DNA of 64,000 bases from CAVYXZ01 sp965223835 (GTDB lineage: Bacteria; Chloroflexota; Anaerolineae; Aggregatilineales; Phototrophicaceae). Below the pieces are notes generated by a model. That model was not told the origin of the DNA, did no database searches, and was given only the letters and a program-made list of their open reading frames with translations. How positions within the stretch are numbered: the first letter of the stretch is position 1; each line of letters starts with the position of its first letter. Shown piece by piece: positions 43,800-52,683 of this stretch. The stretch is from NCBI GenBank assembly GCA_965223835.1, contig CBDCXQ010000001.1, positions 4,836,001-4,900,000 of the forward strand, read 5' to 3'. A program made the translations under genes and the position numbers.

Positions 43800-44801
43800 T
43801 TATGGCTGGGCCAACGTGTCGCCAAACGCCGTAAACATGACCTCAAGATCCGCCGGTAAATATGAGAGAACCTTAAAATCATAGGTTCCTGGCTCCACAA
43901 CGTAGTTTTTGATTTGCCACCAATTAAATTCATGCACACGCCTGAAGCCGCCACCGCGTTTCACAACTTCGATCCGCGTTTTAGGAAATCCTGGATAATG
44001 CGGTTTCCGCACGAAGTAGCTGAGACGCCCGGCGACAGGAACCTCATAGGTAAAGGTTTGCAGACCAGCAATATCGCTCTCAAACTCAAAGTAATGCTCA
44101 CTTTCTGCCAAATCAGCGGCGGGAACCACCGAGAAAATCGCCGCACACGACCCAGATGAGCCTTCAATGAAACGGATAAATCGCCCCACTTTGTAATGGT
44201 TTGCTATGGCGTAGTGTGTACTTCGAGCATCAATAACCGTATCATCGCCATCTGCGCCCAGCAACATGGTGAATATTTCAACCGCTCCCTCAGTAATCTT
44301 TTTCGCAGCATCGCCACCAGCGCCACCCGTATAGGCCTCAACAGCCCGCTTCACAGCCTCACCCAGGAAGGGGCCACCTTGCTCCAGAATCTTTATTGCC
44401 GTTGATCGATCATCGCTTTCAAATAATCGAAACTGAAGCGTGAATTCTTTCGCTGGCGGTCCCCCATCTGACACATGTATGGGTAGTCGGCGTCGAACAG
44501 GCAACCATTGTCCAGACGAGATATTGCCTGTTGGACGATCCCCACTACTCATAGCCGAAACCTTGCGCCCATCAGCCACTTCACTGGTCCAGTAAAATTC
44601 GCCATGGGGAGATGTAGGGTCATGATCATCAGCGATGTAGATTCCGTTGAGCAGCACGGCAACAGGAATATCAGGCGGGTTGAAAACAAGTCCCACCACG
44701 CCCTCTGGCAGTGCCATCGCTGGCTCAAGCACAATTTTTGGGGTCTTAAATGTTTTCGTTGGCTTAATTTGATCGAGTTCTGGTAGTTTAAAACGTGTCA
44801 T
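43800..44801 (-). CDS. Hypothetical protein, 333 aa
   Basis: No family is recognised. The N-terminal half looks beta-rich (GVVGLVFNPPDIPVAVLLNG, then EFTLQFRLFESDD). A Gly/Ala-rich helical stretch follows (about 150-185: VEAYTGGAGGDAAKKI). The C-terminal half is again beta (FEFESDIAGLQTFTYEVPVA, YFVRKPHYPGFPKT). There is no signal peptide or membrane segment. A GGGAGC site precedes ATG 44801, so it is likely expressed. It lies 96 bases after the methyltransferase gene on the same strand. Confidence 0.7.
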   Translation of the reverse strand: MTRFKLPELDQIKPTKTFKTPKIVLEPAMALPEGVVGLVFNPPDIPVAVLLNGIYIADDHDPTSPHGEFYWTSEVADGRKVSAMSSGDRPTGNISSGQWLPVRRRLPIHVSDGGPPAKEFTLQFRLFESDDRSTAIKILEQGGPFLGEAVKRAVEAYTGGAGGDAAKKITEGAVEIFTMLLGADGDDTVIDARSTHYAIANHYKVGRFIRFIEGSSGSCAAIFSVVPAADLAESEHYFEFESDIAGLQTFTYEVPVAGRLSYFVRKPHYPGFPKTRIEVVKRGGGFRRVHEFNWWQIKNYVVEPGTYDFKVLSYLPADLEVMFTAFGDTLAQP

Positions 44802-44897
44802 AGATTGCTCCCTTTTCTTATCTGATGGTAGATCAACCTTGACCCCGGTGGGTTGGAGTCGATCTGCTGACTGAAATCGCCTACGAATGAAGTAGTC

Positions 44898-45968
44898 CTA
44901 TTTGCGGCAAATGTAGTAATTGTTGAAGATGTCGCCGTCAACCTGCTTGACTTCAACGCTGCTGAAGCCCGCTTCGTCCAGCAGTTCCAGCGCTTTTTGC
45001 TCGCCCCAGACCGTGCCCAGCCCCTCGCCATCGAAAGCCAGTGAGACCGTCATGCAGTGCATCGTCGAGATCGTGTACAGCAAAGGCGCAACCGGATGTT
45101 CCATATTTTCCTGTAATTCACTCGATGCTCGAATGTCCACCATCAGGAACGTTCCGTCCGGTTTGAGCGCATTATGCACTGCTTTTAACACAGCGCGTGG
45201 TTTGGCCTGATCATGGATAACGTCGAAACCGGTGATCAGATCGTATGCTTGCGTTTCATCCATCGTAATGATGTCTTTCTGGATGAACTGCACATTATCC
45301 AGGCCCATTTCCTGCGTCTCCGCACGGGCTACTGCCAGCGCTTTCTCGCGAAATTCGTAGCCCGTAAACTGGCTATTGGGGAAGGCCTGCGCCATCAAAT
45401 TGGTGGAGTGACCGGTACCACAGCCAATGTCTAAAACCGTTCCGCCGCTTTCCAATGTTGCGACAACTGCTGGCATCTGCGGCAGGACATTAGTGAGAAG
45501 CAACCGGTCAAAAACTTGTCCATTATAGGTTCCAAAGACTGTTAACAGTTCGTGGTGATGATCGTAGTGAACGCCGCCGCCGTCGCGGAAACTCTCGACA
45601 ATGCCCGCCTCTACTGAGGCCAGATTGGGTATCGTCTGGGCAAACGCCGCCATATTATCCGGCCCAGCCGCACTGGTGAGCATGACCGCATGTTCCGGCG
45701 GTAATACAAAAGTCTTCGCGGCAGGATCATAATCGATGACGCCCCCGGTGACCATTGCACCCAGCCATTCGCGCACGTATCGTTCGTTGAGTCCGGCTTC
45801 ATTGGCGATCTCGGCGCTGGTTGCCGGGGCCATATCAGCCATGGTGTCAAATAATTCAACTTTGTGACCAATGCTCGCCATTAAAGCGAGGGAACCGCTA
45901 TTCATGACGTTCACCATCTTTCCGGCGAACGCATCGACTTTACTCTGATCTAATTCGCGTGCAACCAT
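44898..45968 (-). CDS. Class I SAM-dependent methyltransferase with winged-helix N-terminus
   Basis: The 356-residue protein starts with a winged-helix-like domain (MASIGHKVELFDTMADMAPA, SAEIANEAGLNERYVREWLG). The SAM-binding core follows: TVLDIGCGTGHSTNLMAQAF (GCGTG at 182-186), then FTGYEF, and YDLITGFDVIHDQAKPRAVL as motif II/III. The layout is that of the Rv2258c-like group; O-methyltransferases share the winged helix for dimerisation. The substrate is unknown. GGAGAAG precedes ATG 45968. Confidence 0.9.
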   Translation of the reverse strand: MVARELDQSKVDAFAGKMVNVMNSGSLALMASIGHKVELFDTMADMAPATSAEIANEAGLNERYVREWLGAMVTGGVIDYDPAAKTFVLPPEHAVMLTSAAGPDNMAAFAQTIPNLASVEAGIVESFRDGGGVHYDHHHELLTVFGTYNGQVFDRLLLTNVLPQMPAVVATLESGGTVLDIGCGTGHSTNLMAQAFPNSQFTGYEFREKALAVARAETQEMGLDNVQFIQKDIITMDETQAYDLITGFDVIHDQAKPRAVLKAVHNALKPDGTFLMVDIRASSELQENMEHPVAPLLYTISTMHCMTVSLAFDGEGLGTVWGEQKALELLDEAGFSSVEVKQVDGDIFNNYYICRK

Positions 45969-46178
45969 CTTAAGTTCTTCTCCCGAAAAAATTTCTGTAT
46001 TTTTGCGATGATCTCATCGTATAGTGAGCATGTCCGGTTTGTCACCTCACTACCAGTGAGGTTCTGGTGAGGTTGCAGTGGGGCAAATCGTCTTTCCACC
46101 TTGCCACGTGCCACAAACCAACGCATAATTGTTATGTTTCCATAATTCTTTAACCAGCAATTAAGGACGTTAAATTCT

Positions 46179-46982
46179 ATGCAATCCAAACTCATTCTCA
46201 TTATCATCGACGGTTGCCGCCCTGACGGCCTCGCCCAGGCCACCACGCCGCACCTGGATTCGCTCTGGCAAAACGGCGCGTATAGCTGGCAGGGTCAATC
46301 CGTCCTGCCCAGCATCAGCCTGCCGTGTCACACCTCCATGTTCCGCAGCGTCCCGCCCCAGGTTCACGGCATCCACGAAAATGTCTATTCGCCCAGCGCC
46401 GCCCAATTTCCCAGCATTCTCGAAGTCGCGGCGCATGGCGATCTACATAATGCGTTTTTCGCCAGCTGGGAGGAACTCCGTGATCTCGCCCGCCCCGGCA
46501 GCCTGGAAATGGGTTATTACCGCCACTACCGTCCGGGCCGCGACAATGACACCCTCGTGATGAATCAGGCTGTTGACTACATCATCAACGAACAGCCCGA
46601 TTTCATCACCATCTATCTGGGCGATGTCGATATGACCGGCCACGCCTACCAATGGATGTCGCCGGAATATATTCGCAATATCGAAGCCAATGACAAAAAT
46701 GTCGGGGATTTATTGCAGGCGCTGGCAGAAAATAACCTGCGCGATCAATACACCATCATGGTGCTGTCCGATCATGGGGGCATCGAGCATCGGCATGGCG
46801 GCGATTCACCAGAGGAGATGACCATCATCTGGTTCCTGAACGGTCCTGGCATTAAGCACGGGCATGAGGTGCAGTCGCCGTTCTCATTACTGGACATCGC
46901 GCCCACCATCGCCCACATCCTGAATCGACCCCGCCCGCAAATCTGGCAAGGCCAACCCATCCTCGACGCCTTTCTAGATTGA
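46179..46982 (+). CDS. Alkaline-phosphatase-superfamily phosphodiesterase (NPP-like)
   Basis: The 267-residue protein has the metal-site pattern of the superfamily: Asp11 in LILIIIDGCRPDGL, then SVLPSISLPCHTSMFRSVPP with Ser47 at the place of the Thr nucleophile, DVDMTGHAY, and LSDHGGIEHRHGG, with a last His possibly in IKHGHE. There is no signal peptide, unlike many NPPs, so it is probably cytoplasmic. The substrate could be a nucleotide or phosphonate-type ester. A weak AAGGAC lies upstream. Confidence 0.82.
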   Translation: MQSKLILIIIDGCRPDGLAQATTPHLDSLWQNGAYSWQGQSVLPSISLPCHTSMFRSVPPQVHGIHENVYSPSAAQFPSILEVAAHGDLHNAFFASWEELRDLARPGSLEMGYYRHYRPGRDNDTLVMNQAVDYIINEQPDFITIYLGDVDMTGHAYQWMSPEYIRNIEANDKNVGDLLQALAENNLRDQYTIMVLSDHGGIEHRHGGDSPEEMTIIWFLNGPGIKHGHEVQSPFSLLDIAPTIAHILNRPRPQIWQGQPILDAFLD

Positions 46983-47033
46983 TCGTGTGCCGGTATTTTC
47001 AATGTATCCTATATAGGGTGAGAAGTTGGGGGA

Positions 47034-47072
47034 TAAAAAAGACCGTCATATGAAGCAAACACGACGGTCTTT
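47034..47072 (-). terminator. Intrinsic terminator of the serine protease gene
   Basis: AAAGACCGTC (47038-47047) pairs perfectly with GACGGTCTTT (47063-47072). On the minus strand it is followed by TTTTTTATCC. It may also stop rightward transcripts from the phosphodiesterase gene. Confidence 0.82.
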
Positions 47073-47112
47073 CGATGAAGCATTTACCCCTGATGACGGG
47101 GGTCAAGATCAG

Positions 47113-47943
47113 TTAGTTAAGGAAGCTGTAGATCCAGGCTTGATCGTCAGCAGTGTCAACGCGATAGCCGCCACCGGTCCCGGCGCAGTTCGCGTTCAAG
47201 CCATAAGACGTAACAGCGGCAATGATATTGCTGTTGCTATGGAAGATCGGCCCACCGGAGTCACCGAAACAGGTGCCGCCCTGACCATTGCCCTGACCTG
47301 GGTTATTGGTGAAGCTGGCTGATGTACCACGCGGGATTCCGGCAGTACCATTCACGCTAATCAACTTAACCGTACCCTGATAGCGCACGCGGTCCGCCTG
47401 CAATGACGGCACAACGCTCTGCAAGCCATAGCCAACAACCGTAAACGACTGATCCTGTTGGCCGCGTCGCGTTGACAGATCATCCAGCAGACCAACATTT
47501 GACAGCACACCGTAGGTCGAAGTATTAACCGGCTGGCTGAGAATCACCACACCGGCATCATGTAAGAAGAACGCATTATCAACATAATCGGGATGGGTGT
47601 GAATGGACGCAAATTCAATGCTGGTGCCACCGCCAAAGGGGTAGCCATTGCCCGGAATACCCGATTCTACGTCCGGCTCAAACCACACCCGGCCACCTGA
47701 CGTGCCAAAGGTGCAATGGCCCGCCGTGAGCATCACTGTTGGCGAGAGCAGGGTCCCACTGCAACGGTGTGACGGTGAACCATCGGTATCAAAGACCAGC
47801 AACCCCACATGCGGATGACCATTGCCGTCTGGCACACCAAAATTGACTGCCAGTGCCGGGATTACGGTTGCTAGGAGCAACGCCACCACGGTGATGCCAA
47901 CCAAAATAGTTGGTTTTCGGCCTAACGATTTTACAAAATGCAT
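47113..47943 (-). CDS. Secreted trypsin-like serine protease (S1)
   Basis: A signal peptide (about residues 1-32, ending ATVIPALA) leads into a chymotrypsin-fold protease. The catalytic triad is His76 (MLTAGHC), Asp129 (FLHDAGVVIL) and Ser229 (GTCFGDSGGP). Cysteine pairs bracket the His and Ser. The zymogen-type N-terminus is not obvious. The length of 276 is normal. A strong AGGAGG site precedes ATG 47943. It may degrade external protein; no inhibitor gene is near. Confidence 0.93.
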   Translation of the reverse strand: MHFVKSLGRKPTILVGITVVALLLATVIPALAVNFGVPDGNGHPHVGLLVFDTDGSPSHRCSGTLLSPTVMLTAGHCTFGTSGGRVWFEPDVESGIPGNGYPFGGGTSIEFASIHTHPDYVDNAFFLHDAGVVILSQPVNTSTYGVLSNVGLLDDLSTRRGQQDQSFTVVGYGLQSVVPSLQADRVRYQGTVKLISVNGTAGIPRGTSASFTNNPGQGNGQGGTCFGDSGGPIFHSNSNIIAAVTSYGLNANCAGTGGGYRVDTADDQAWIYSFLN

Positions 47944-48085
47944 TTTTTCCTCCTATATGCACAAATGCAAAATAGATTGTAACAACAATCCTAAGTCCTG
48001 TACAGAATGACTATGGTCCTTTGTATGAATAAGCCAATTTGTTTAATTTTTGTAATGCTTTCAGTTTTGCATTATGCGTTCTAAG

Positions 48086-48592
48086 TCAGGATTTGCTTGC
48101 CGTATAAGCCCGTGCACATTGATCCTCGATAGCATTGCTCCAGGGATCAACCGCGGTCCAGCCCGGGCCATATTCGGCTGCTTTATCGCCGTCACGCTCA
48201 CCCGGCAACCGCAAGAAGAAGCCGCTCGTACCCGTCGCCAAACCATAGATAATACCGGTCTCCGAGTTCACCAGCCCCGGACGGCGACACACAACCCATT
48301 TGACGTTAACTTCATCGGCTGCGCCTGCCTGACCAACCCGGTAAAAATGCTCAACCAGATCAGGATGGGTCCCCAATTGCCAGGTATCCCCAATCACATC
48401 CGTCACCGTTGGTGCATCGCCACACCAGGCCGCCAGCACCTGGGCATTCGTCGGATGTTCCAGAATCATTTGCTGAGTTGCATCCACTTGACCGCCTCCC
48501 AAGTTCACAACCTGTGACACAATAATTAGCATTGGTATCAGCACCAGGCCGATCGACAACAAAATAATACCCGGTAAGATAGATCGTCGCAT
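48086..48592 (-). CDS. Membrane-anchored exported hypothetical protein
   Basis: The 168-residue protein has one N-terminal membrane segment (about residues 7-28, ILLSIGLVLIPMLIIVS) and an outside domain with three cysteines (WCGDAP, VVCRRPG, DQCARAY). No family is recognised. The start ATG 48592 has only a weak ribosome-binding site. Confidence 0.65.
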   Translation of the reverse strand: MRRSILPGIILLSIGLVLIPMLIIVSQVVNLGGGQVDATQQMILEHPTNAQVLAAWCGDAPTVTDVIGDTWQLGTHPDLVEHFYRVGQAGAADEVNVKWVVCRRPGLVNSETGIIYGLATGTSGFFLRLPGERDGDKAAEYGPGWTAVDPWSNAIEDQCARAYTASKS

Positions 48593-48680
48593 GATATCTT
48601 GCTCAGGGGTGATCGCAGATTAGAAAATCTCCAACTCACCATAGCGCAGCGGTGGTGGACACAGTATAGCGTTTTTGCTG

Positions 48681-48704
48681 TAGAGGGGCCGGGGGTGAGG
48701 TAAA
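48681..48704 (+). repeat. Dispersed hairpin repeat, family B, right-end fragment
   Basis: TAGAGGGGCCGGGGGTGAGG followed by TAAA matches the right arm of the repeats at 34214 and 62628. The left arm is missing. It lies 36 bases before the next gene start. Confidence 0.45.
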
Positions 48705-48739
48705 ATTGTTACGCCAATTTTATTGCTATTGGAGTCCCC

Positions 48740-50023
48740 ATGCGCCGCTTGTTGCTCATCGTACTGTTGTTAGCCTTAACCCTTATTACCCACGCTCAAG
48801 ACACCCCGGAACTGGCCTATGCCTACACCTATCATCAACCCACCGGCAACCGCTTTGTGGCAGGGCAGGGCACATTTCCCAATGTACGTACAGTGGACAT
48901 ACCCCTTGAAGGCACCGCGGCCTGGGTTCTCATGTTTCCGCCAAAAAAATCTGCGTTTGATGTGGGCTTCCTCATAATTATGGATAACGGGCAGGATCAA
49001 TATCTAGAACTGCAAGAAATTGGATACCAGATAACTCCATCAGGGCCACTACCGTCATTTGACTATCCCATGCCGCCTGTTTCTCGACAGGGTGGAGTCG
49101 TTGGCATTGACATATGGCTCCCATTCAAGCGGGAACTTTTGTCTCCGTATACGCACATCATACGAATGAATGACGACTTTATATATATTGAAGCCAACAC
49201 CCGTGATTTAGTATTTTGGCTTGAGCATGAAGAAGTTTCTCGTCTCCCCCTCAATGTCCTCCCCGATGCGCGGATTGTCGTCAACGCCGCTGGTCAAATC
49301 GCGGTCTACACTGGTGCGAACGATCAAATCTACCGGCATGGCGTCCTCGGTGATCCTATCGAAGCAACATCGGTCTCCGTGCTCGAAGTCGTTGACGATC
49401 AACTCCAGGTCATCACCACCATTACGCTGCCGGAAACCGATGTCTTCGAAGGTATTTCACCGCTGTGGGCCGATATTGATGAAGATGGCGTGGACGATCT
49501 CGTGGTTACTGTCAGTAATGCCCAGGCTGGGGCGCAAGTTCATGCCTATCGCGTGGATGGTTCGCTGCTGGCAACTGGCCCGGCCATTGGACGCGGGGGA
49601 CGGTGGCGGCATCAACTGGCCTTCGGTCCCTTTGGTCCCAACGGTGAGAATGAACTGGTCGATGTCCTGACTCCGCACATCGGCGGCGTAGTCGAATTCT
49701 ACCGTCTGAATGGCGACCAGCTTGAGATCGTTGCCACGTTACCCGGCTACACCTCGCACATTATCGGTTCCCGCAATCTTGACATGGCGGTTGCCGGGGA
49801 TTTCAATGGTGATGGTCAGCCCGAAATCGTCCTCCCGACTCAGGACCGCCTCAATATCGCGGGTTTACAACACTCTGCCGATGGCGTAACCGAAGTCTGG
49901 CGTCTACCGCTTGCTGCCCAGCTAAGCAGCAATCTATCCGCCGTGACGCTACCCGACAACACCCTGGCTCTCGCCGCCGGGACGGTTGCTGGCACTTTAC
50001 ATATCTGGTTGCCCGGAAGTTAG
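48740..50023 (+). CDS. Secreted FG-GAP/VCBS-repeat protein
   Basis: The 427-residue protein has a signal peptide (MRRLLLIVLLLALTLITHAQ) and an N-terminal domain without recognised family. A C-terminal propeller-like part carries calcium-binding FG-GAP loops: WADIDEDGVDDLVVTVSNAQ and VAGDFNGDGQPEIVLPTQDR. These repeats occur in integrin-like and cell-surface proteins. A surface binding role is inferred. GGAG precedes the ATG. Confidence 0.82.
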   Translation: MRRLLLIVLLLALTLITHAQDTPELAYAYTYHQPTGNRFVAGQGTFPNVRTVDIPLEGTAAWVLMFPPKKSAFDVGFLIIMDNGQDQYLELQEIGYQITPSGPLPSFDYPMPPVSRQGGVVGIDIWLPFKRELLSPYTHIIRMNDDFIYIEANTRDLVFWLEHEEVSRLPLNVLPDARIVVNAAGQIAVYTGANDQIYRHGVLGDPIEATSVSVLEVVDDQLQVITTITLPETDVFEGISPLWADIDEDGVDDLVVTVSNAQAGAQVHAYRVDGSLLATGPAIGRGGRWRHQLAFGPFGPNGENELVDVLTPHIGGVVEFYRLNGDQLEIVATLPGYTSHIIGSRNLDMAVAGDFNGDGQPEIVLPTQDRLNIAGLQHSADGVTEVWRLPLAAQLSSNLSAVTLPDNTLALAAGTVAGTLHIWLPGS

Positions 50024-50061
50024 TTGAGAGATGGTCATAATTCCTGGAAGCGTGATTTTGC

Positions 50062-50187
50062 AACCCCCTCCGTCCCTTCGGGACACCTCCCCCGCCAGCA
50101 GAGGAGACTTAACCATTCAGTGACTCGGTTCCCGCCCCGTTGGCTGCGAGGCGTGCCTGTGTTACGGGGAGGGTTAGGGAGGGGTTA
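50062..50187. repeat. Dispersed hairpin repeat, family A, copy 2
   Basis: This 126-base block shares CCCTTCGGGACACCTCCCCC and GCGTGCCTGTG with the repeat at 6038-6117. The outer arms are AACCCCCTCC and GGAGGGGTT-like sequence. The middle is longer than in copy 1. Confidence 0.6.
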
Positions 50188-50230
50188 AAAAGGTGTCTAC
50201 GATTTATGACTACCCCTCAGTTAAGTAACA

Positions 50231-50400
50231 GATGTTACGCAGCGGGTGTCATCATCTGCTCAAAGCATCCGGCTATGCGGGTAGAAGTGTCTGAAGTTGG
50301 CTATTACGCAGGGCGCTTCAGCGTCCTTTCCTGGTCCGGTAGCCGTTGGCTTCCAGCCAATGGCGGCAGATGCGTAGGTGTGTAAAGTCAGGTAGGTAAG
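50231..50400. repeat. Dispersed element, family D, copy 2
   Basis: The ends GATGTTACGCAG and TGTGTAAAGTCAGGTAGGTA match those of the block at 26945-27034. The interior differs and contains imperfect inverted sequence (CCGTTGGC and GCCAATGG). Together with the family A copy it fills most of the gap 50024-50408. Confidence 0.4.
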
Positions 50401-50408
50401 TTACCACA

Positions 50409-51278
50409 TCAGGCTGGCTCAGATAACCCGACCATCTGGGCACTGATGTCCCACAATCTGCGGGCCGCTTCATCATCTTGGGCCAGAGCAGATGTCGCGG
50501 CTTCCGCACGACTGGCGAAATATTTACCGGTCACGCCATCGACTGTGGCGGCTGTCGACAAATAGATCAGGGTTTCTGCGCCTTGTTCTGGTGACTTCAA
50601 AAACGGTTTAAAGAGCGTGAGTAGCACCTTAATCAACAGATTATTGTTGTTTTGACCGAATCCCGTCGCCACCGTCCCCGGATGCAGCGAATTCGCTGTA
50701 ACCCCGGTGCCATCCAATCGCCGTGCCAGTTCGCGGGTAAAGAGAATGTTCGCCAGCTTCGATAACCCATAGGCCTGGAAGCCCGCCATCCCATAGGATT
50801 GCTTGCCATCTAGATTATCCCAGTTGATCTCCCGGACACCTTGATGGGCTTCTGATGACACGTTCACAATCCGGGCCGGTGAACTGGCTTTCAGCATATC
50901 AAGCAGCAAGTTGGTCAACAGAAAGTAATTCAGATGATTGAGAGCGAATGTCAGTTCAAACCCATCGGCTGATTCGCGCCGATCACTGAAAAACGCCCCG
51001 GCATTGTTTAATAGCACATCCAACCGATCATACTTGGCCTTGAATGCAGCGGTCACTGACCGCACTTGCTCCATGACCGACAGGTCCGCCAGCAGCATAT
51101 CAATTTGCTCGTTGCCGCTCTGCTGCTTTAATTCCGCCAGTACCTGTTCCGTCTTTTCAGGATTGCGCCCAACAATGACGACCGTCGCCCCGATCTTCGC
51201 AATCTCCAGCGCCGCCATTTTGCCAATGCCATTGGTCGCGCCGGTTATCAGCACCACTTTGCCCGTCATATCTGCCAT
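50409..51278 (-). CDS. Short-chain dehydrogenase/reductase (retinol dehydrogenase-like)
   Basis: The product of about 289 residues shows the SDR cofactor motif TGATNGIGKMAALEIAKIGA, then DLSVMEQVRSV, LLNNAGAFF and the active-site set NVSSEAHQG with YGLSKLANILF (Tyr-x3-Lys). LHPGTVATGFG follows. VVIVGRNPEK carries an Arg after strand 2, which favours NADP(H). The layout resembles the retinol/WW-domain oxidoreductase-like group. ATG 51278 is preferred by GGGAGA six bases upstream. The substrate is unknown. Confidence 0.9.
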   Translation of the reverse strand: MADMTGKVVLITGATNGIGKMAALEIAKIGATVVIVGRNPEKTEQVLAELKQQSGNEQIDMLLADLSVMEQVRSVTAAFKAKYDRLDVLLNNAGAFFSDRRESADGFELTFALNHLNYFLLTNLLLDMLKASSPARIVNVSSEAHQGVREINWDNLDGKQSYGMAGFQAYGLSKLANILFTRELARRLDGTGVTANSLHPGTVATGFGQNNNNLLIKVLLTLFKPFLKSPEQGAETLIYLSTAATVDGVTGKYFASRAEAATSALAQDDEAARRLWDISAQMVGLSEPA

Positions 51279-51388
51279 CATGATTCTCCCGCACCATATC
51301 CTGCCGCTCATCTTATCGGTACGACGTAGGCAGCGCATGAGAACAATGTTAGCGTCACACAAGAATCGCTAATATATCGCTCCTGAGA

Positions 51389-52324
51389 TCAAAAAATCTT
51401 GCGCCATCCGGTCGTGGTAGCGTAATGTTCCAGGCCAACCGCGGCATAGAATTTCCCGGCGTCTGCTGTGCCCCAATTCGCCACGTAAACCACGTCGGCA
51501 GTTCCCAACGCCTGTAAACGGCGCAATCCTTCAAACATCACGGCCTGTGCCAATCCTTTGCGTCGGTGGTTGGGATGGGTGCCGACTGGCTCGAAGGTTG
51601 CATAGCGATTGGTCGCCTCAACGGTTAAGCCGGCGAACGCTGCGAACGTGCCATCAGGCGCTTCGGCAATGATATGCAAATCATAATCATGCGAAGGCGA
51701 ATAAAGCTGGAAATTACGATGCAACGCTGGCAAGAAGGACTGACCAAACGTGGCATTAGAACAGTTAACCCAGCGCTGTACATCGGCTTCAGTGGCTTGC
51801 ACACTGCGGATCATATACCCATCGGCAACTTGAACATCAGCTACCGCCTCATTCACGGCGCGACGCCGATTCTCCCAAAATCGGTCACTGCATGCCACAT
51901 AGCCCCGGCTGGTAAGTCGTGATTGACGTGCCGCATCCCAATCAAAAGCCCACGCCATCAATTCACGCTGACCATCCGCCTTTCTCTCCGCCAGGTGTTG
52001 CTCCGCCCAATCAAGCATGTCGTCTTCCAGGTCGCGGTAATGCGGGTGAATTTGCAGGGCTATATCACCTGGTCCATCGGGGATTACCGCACCAATGATC
52101 GCACCTTCAGCCGTTTCCCAGATGTGTGTATGCGCGCCCCAGGCTGGATCTGCCCGCTCGCTGTCGGTGGTACACCAGTAATTGCCTTCCCACCGCCGGG
52201 TTTCCCAATTGAATTCCCGGCCCATGATGCCATAACTGTCAATCAATAATTGCCGCAGACGCATCGCATCCGCTTCACCGCGAAGTGGACGGTTTGTCAC
52301 ACCAACAAGCGCTTCGGTCGTCAT
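51389..52324 (-). CDS. Two-domain GNAT acetyltransferase
   Basis: The 311-residue protein has two GNAT-like halves. The C-terminal one is intact: FAAFAGLTVEATNRYATFEP, then VGTHPNHRRKGLAQAVMFEG, giving the acetyl-CoA loop, and GLRRLQALGTADVVYVANWG. The N-terminal half (GAHTHIWETAEGAIIGAVIP, then LQIHPHYRDLEDDMLDWAEQ) lacks a complete loop and may be structural. A GGAGG site precedes ATG 52324. The acceptor is unknown. Confidence 0.85.
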   Translation of the reverse strand: MTTEALVGVTNRPLRGEADAMRLRQLLIDSYGIMGREFNWETRRWEGNYWCTTDSERADPAWGAHTHIWETAEGAIIGAVIPDGPGDIALQIHPHYRDLEDDMLDWAEQHLAERKADGQRELMAWAFDWDAARQSRLTSRGYVACSDRFWENRRRAVNEAVADVQVADGYMIRSVQATEADVQRWVNCSNATFGQSFLPALHRNFQLYSPSHDYDLHIIAEAPDGTFAAFAGLTVEATNRYATFEPVGTHPNHRRKGLAQAVMFEGLRRLQALGTADVVYVANWGTADAGKFYAAVGLEHYATTTGWRKIF

Positions 52325-52387
52325 TTACCGCCTCCAATGAACAGACAGTCAACCCATCATATTATCTCAAATCACCCGCCAGTTTGG

Positions 52388-52597
52388 TCATTGAGGCATC
52401 ACTTGATATCGGTTACAAACGACATCAATGCATTCTACAGGTCGGTCAACACCTGAATTGGTGAAACTCAACGCGGTTGCCTCGCGCACCGTCCACACGC
52501 GGTTGGCTCTCATGGTGCAGACGCGGACAACCATGTAGGTCACTAGCTTCGCACACCCCGGCCCGTAAGCAGGGGAGTCTACTACCCCGCGACCATT
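52388..52597 (-). other. GC-rich unexplained block with possible coding remnant
   Basis: The minus strand stays open from the codon after a TAA (52598-52600) to a TGA at 52388. Read in this frame it gives GRGVVDSPAYGPGCAKLVTY, then an ATG-started 48-residue stretch (start 52534) ending NRYQVMPQ. The same bases are full of local inverted repeats (CCCCG/GGGG near 52550-52575, GGTTG/CAACC around 52480-52531). It could be the tail of a degenerate gene of a mobile element or a structured RNA. It fills much of the gap 52325-52683. No family was recognised. Confidence 0.3.
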
Positions 52598-52683
52598 TTA
52601 ATCGGAGATTTGCATATCAATTACTGATAAGTCAAGCTTTTCAAGCCTACTTACCCTGCAAATTGCTCAACGGGTCAGAGGGC

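Noticed and set aside
52440..52600. Guide RNA of an IscB/TnpB system or a group II intron end
   Set aside because: The block is structured, but no IscB, TnpB or reverse transcriptase gene is nearby and no domain V-like hairpin was found.
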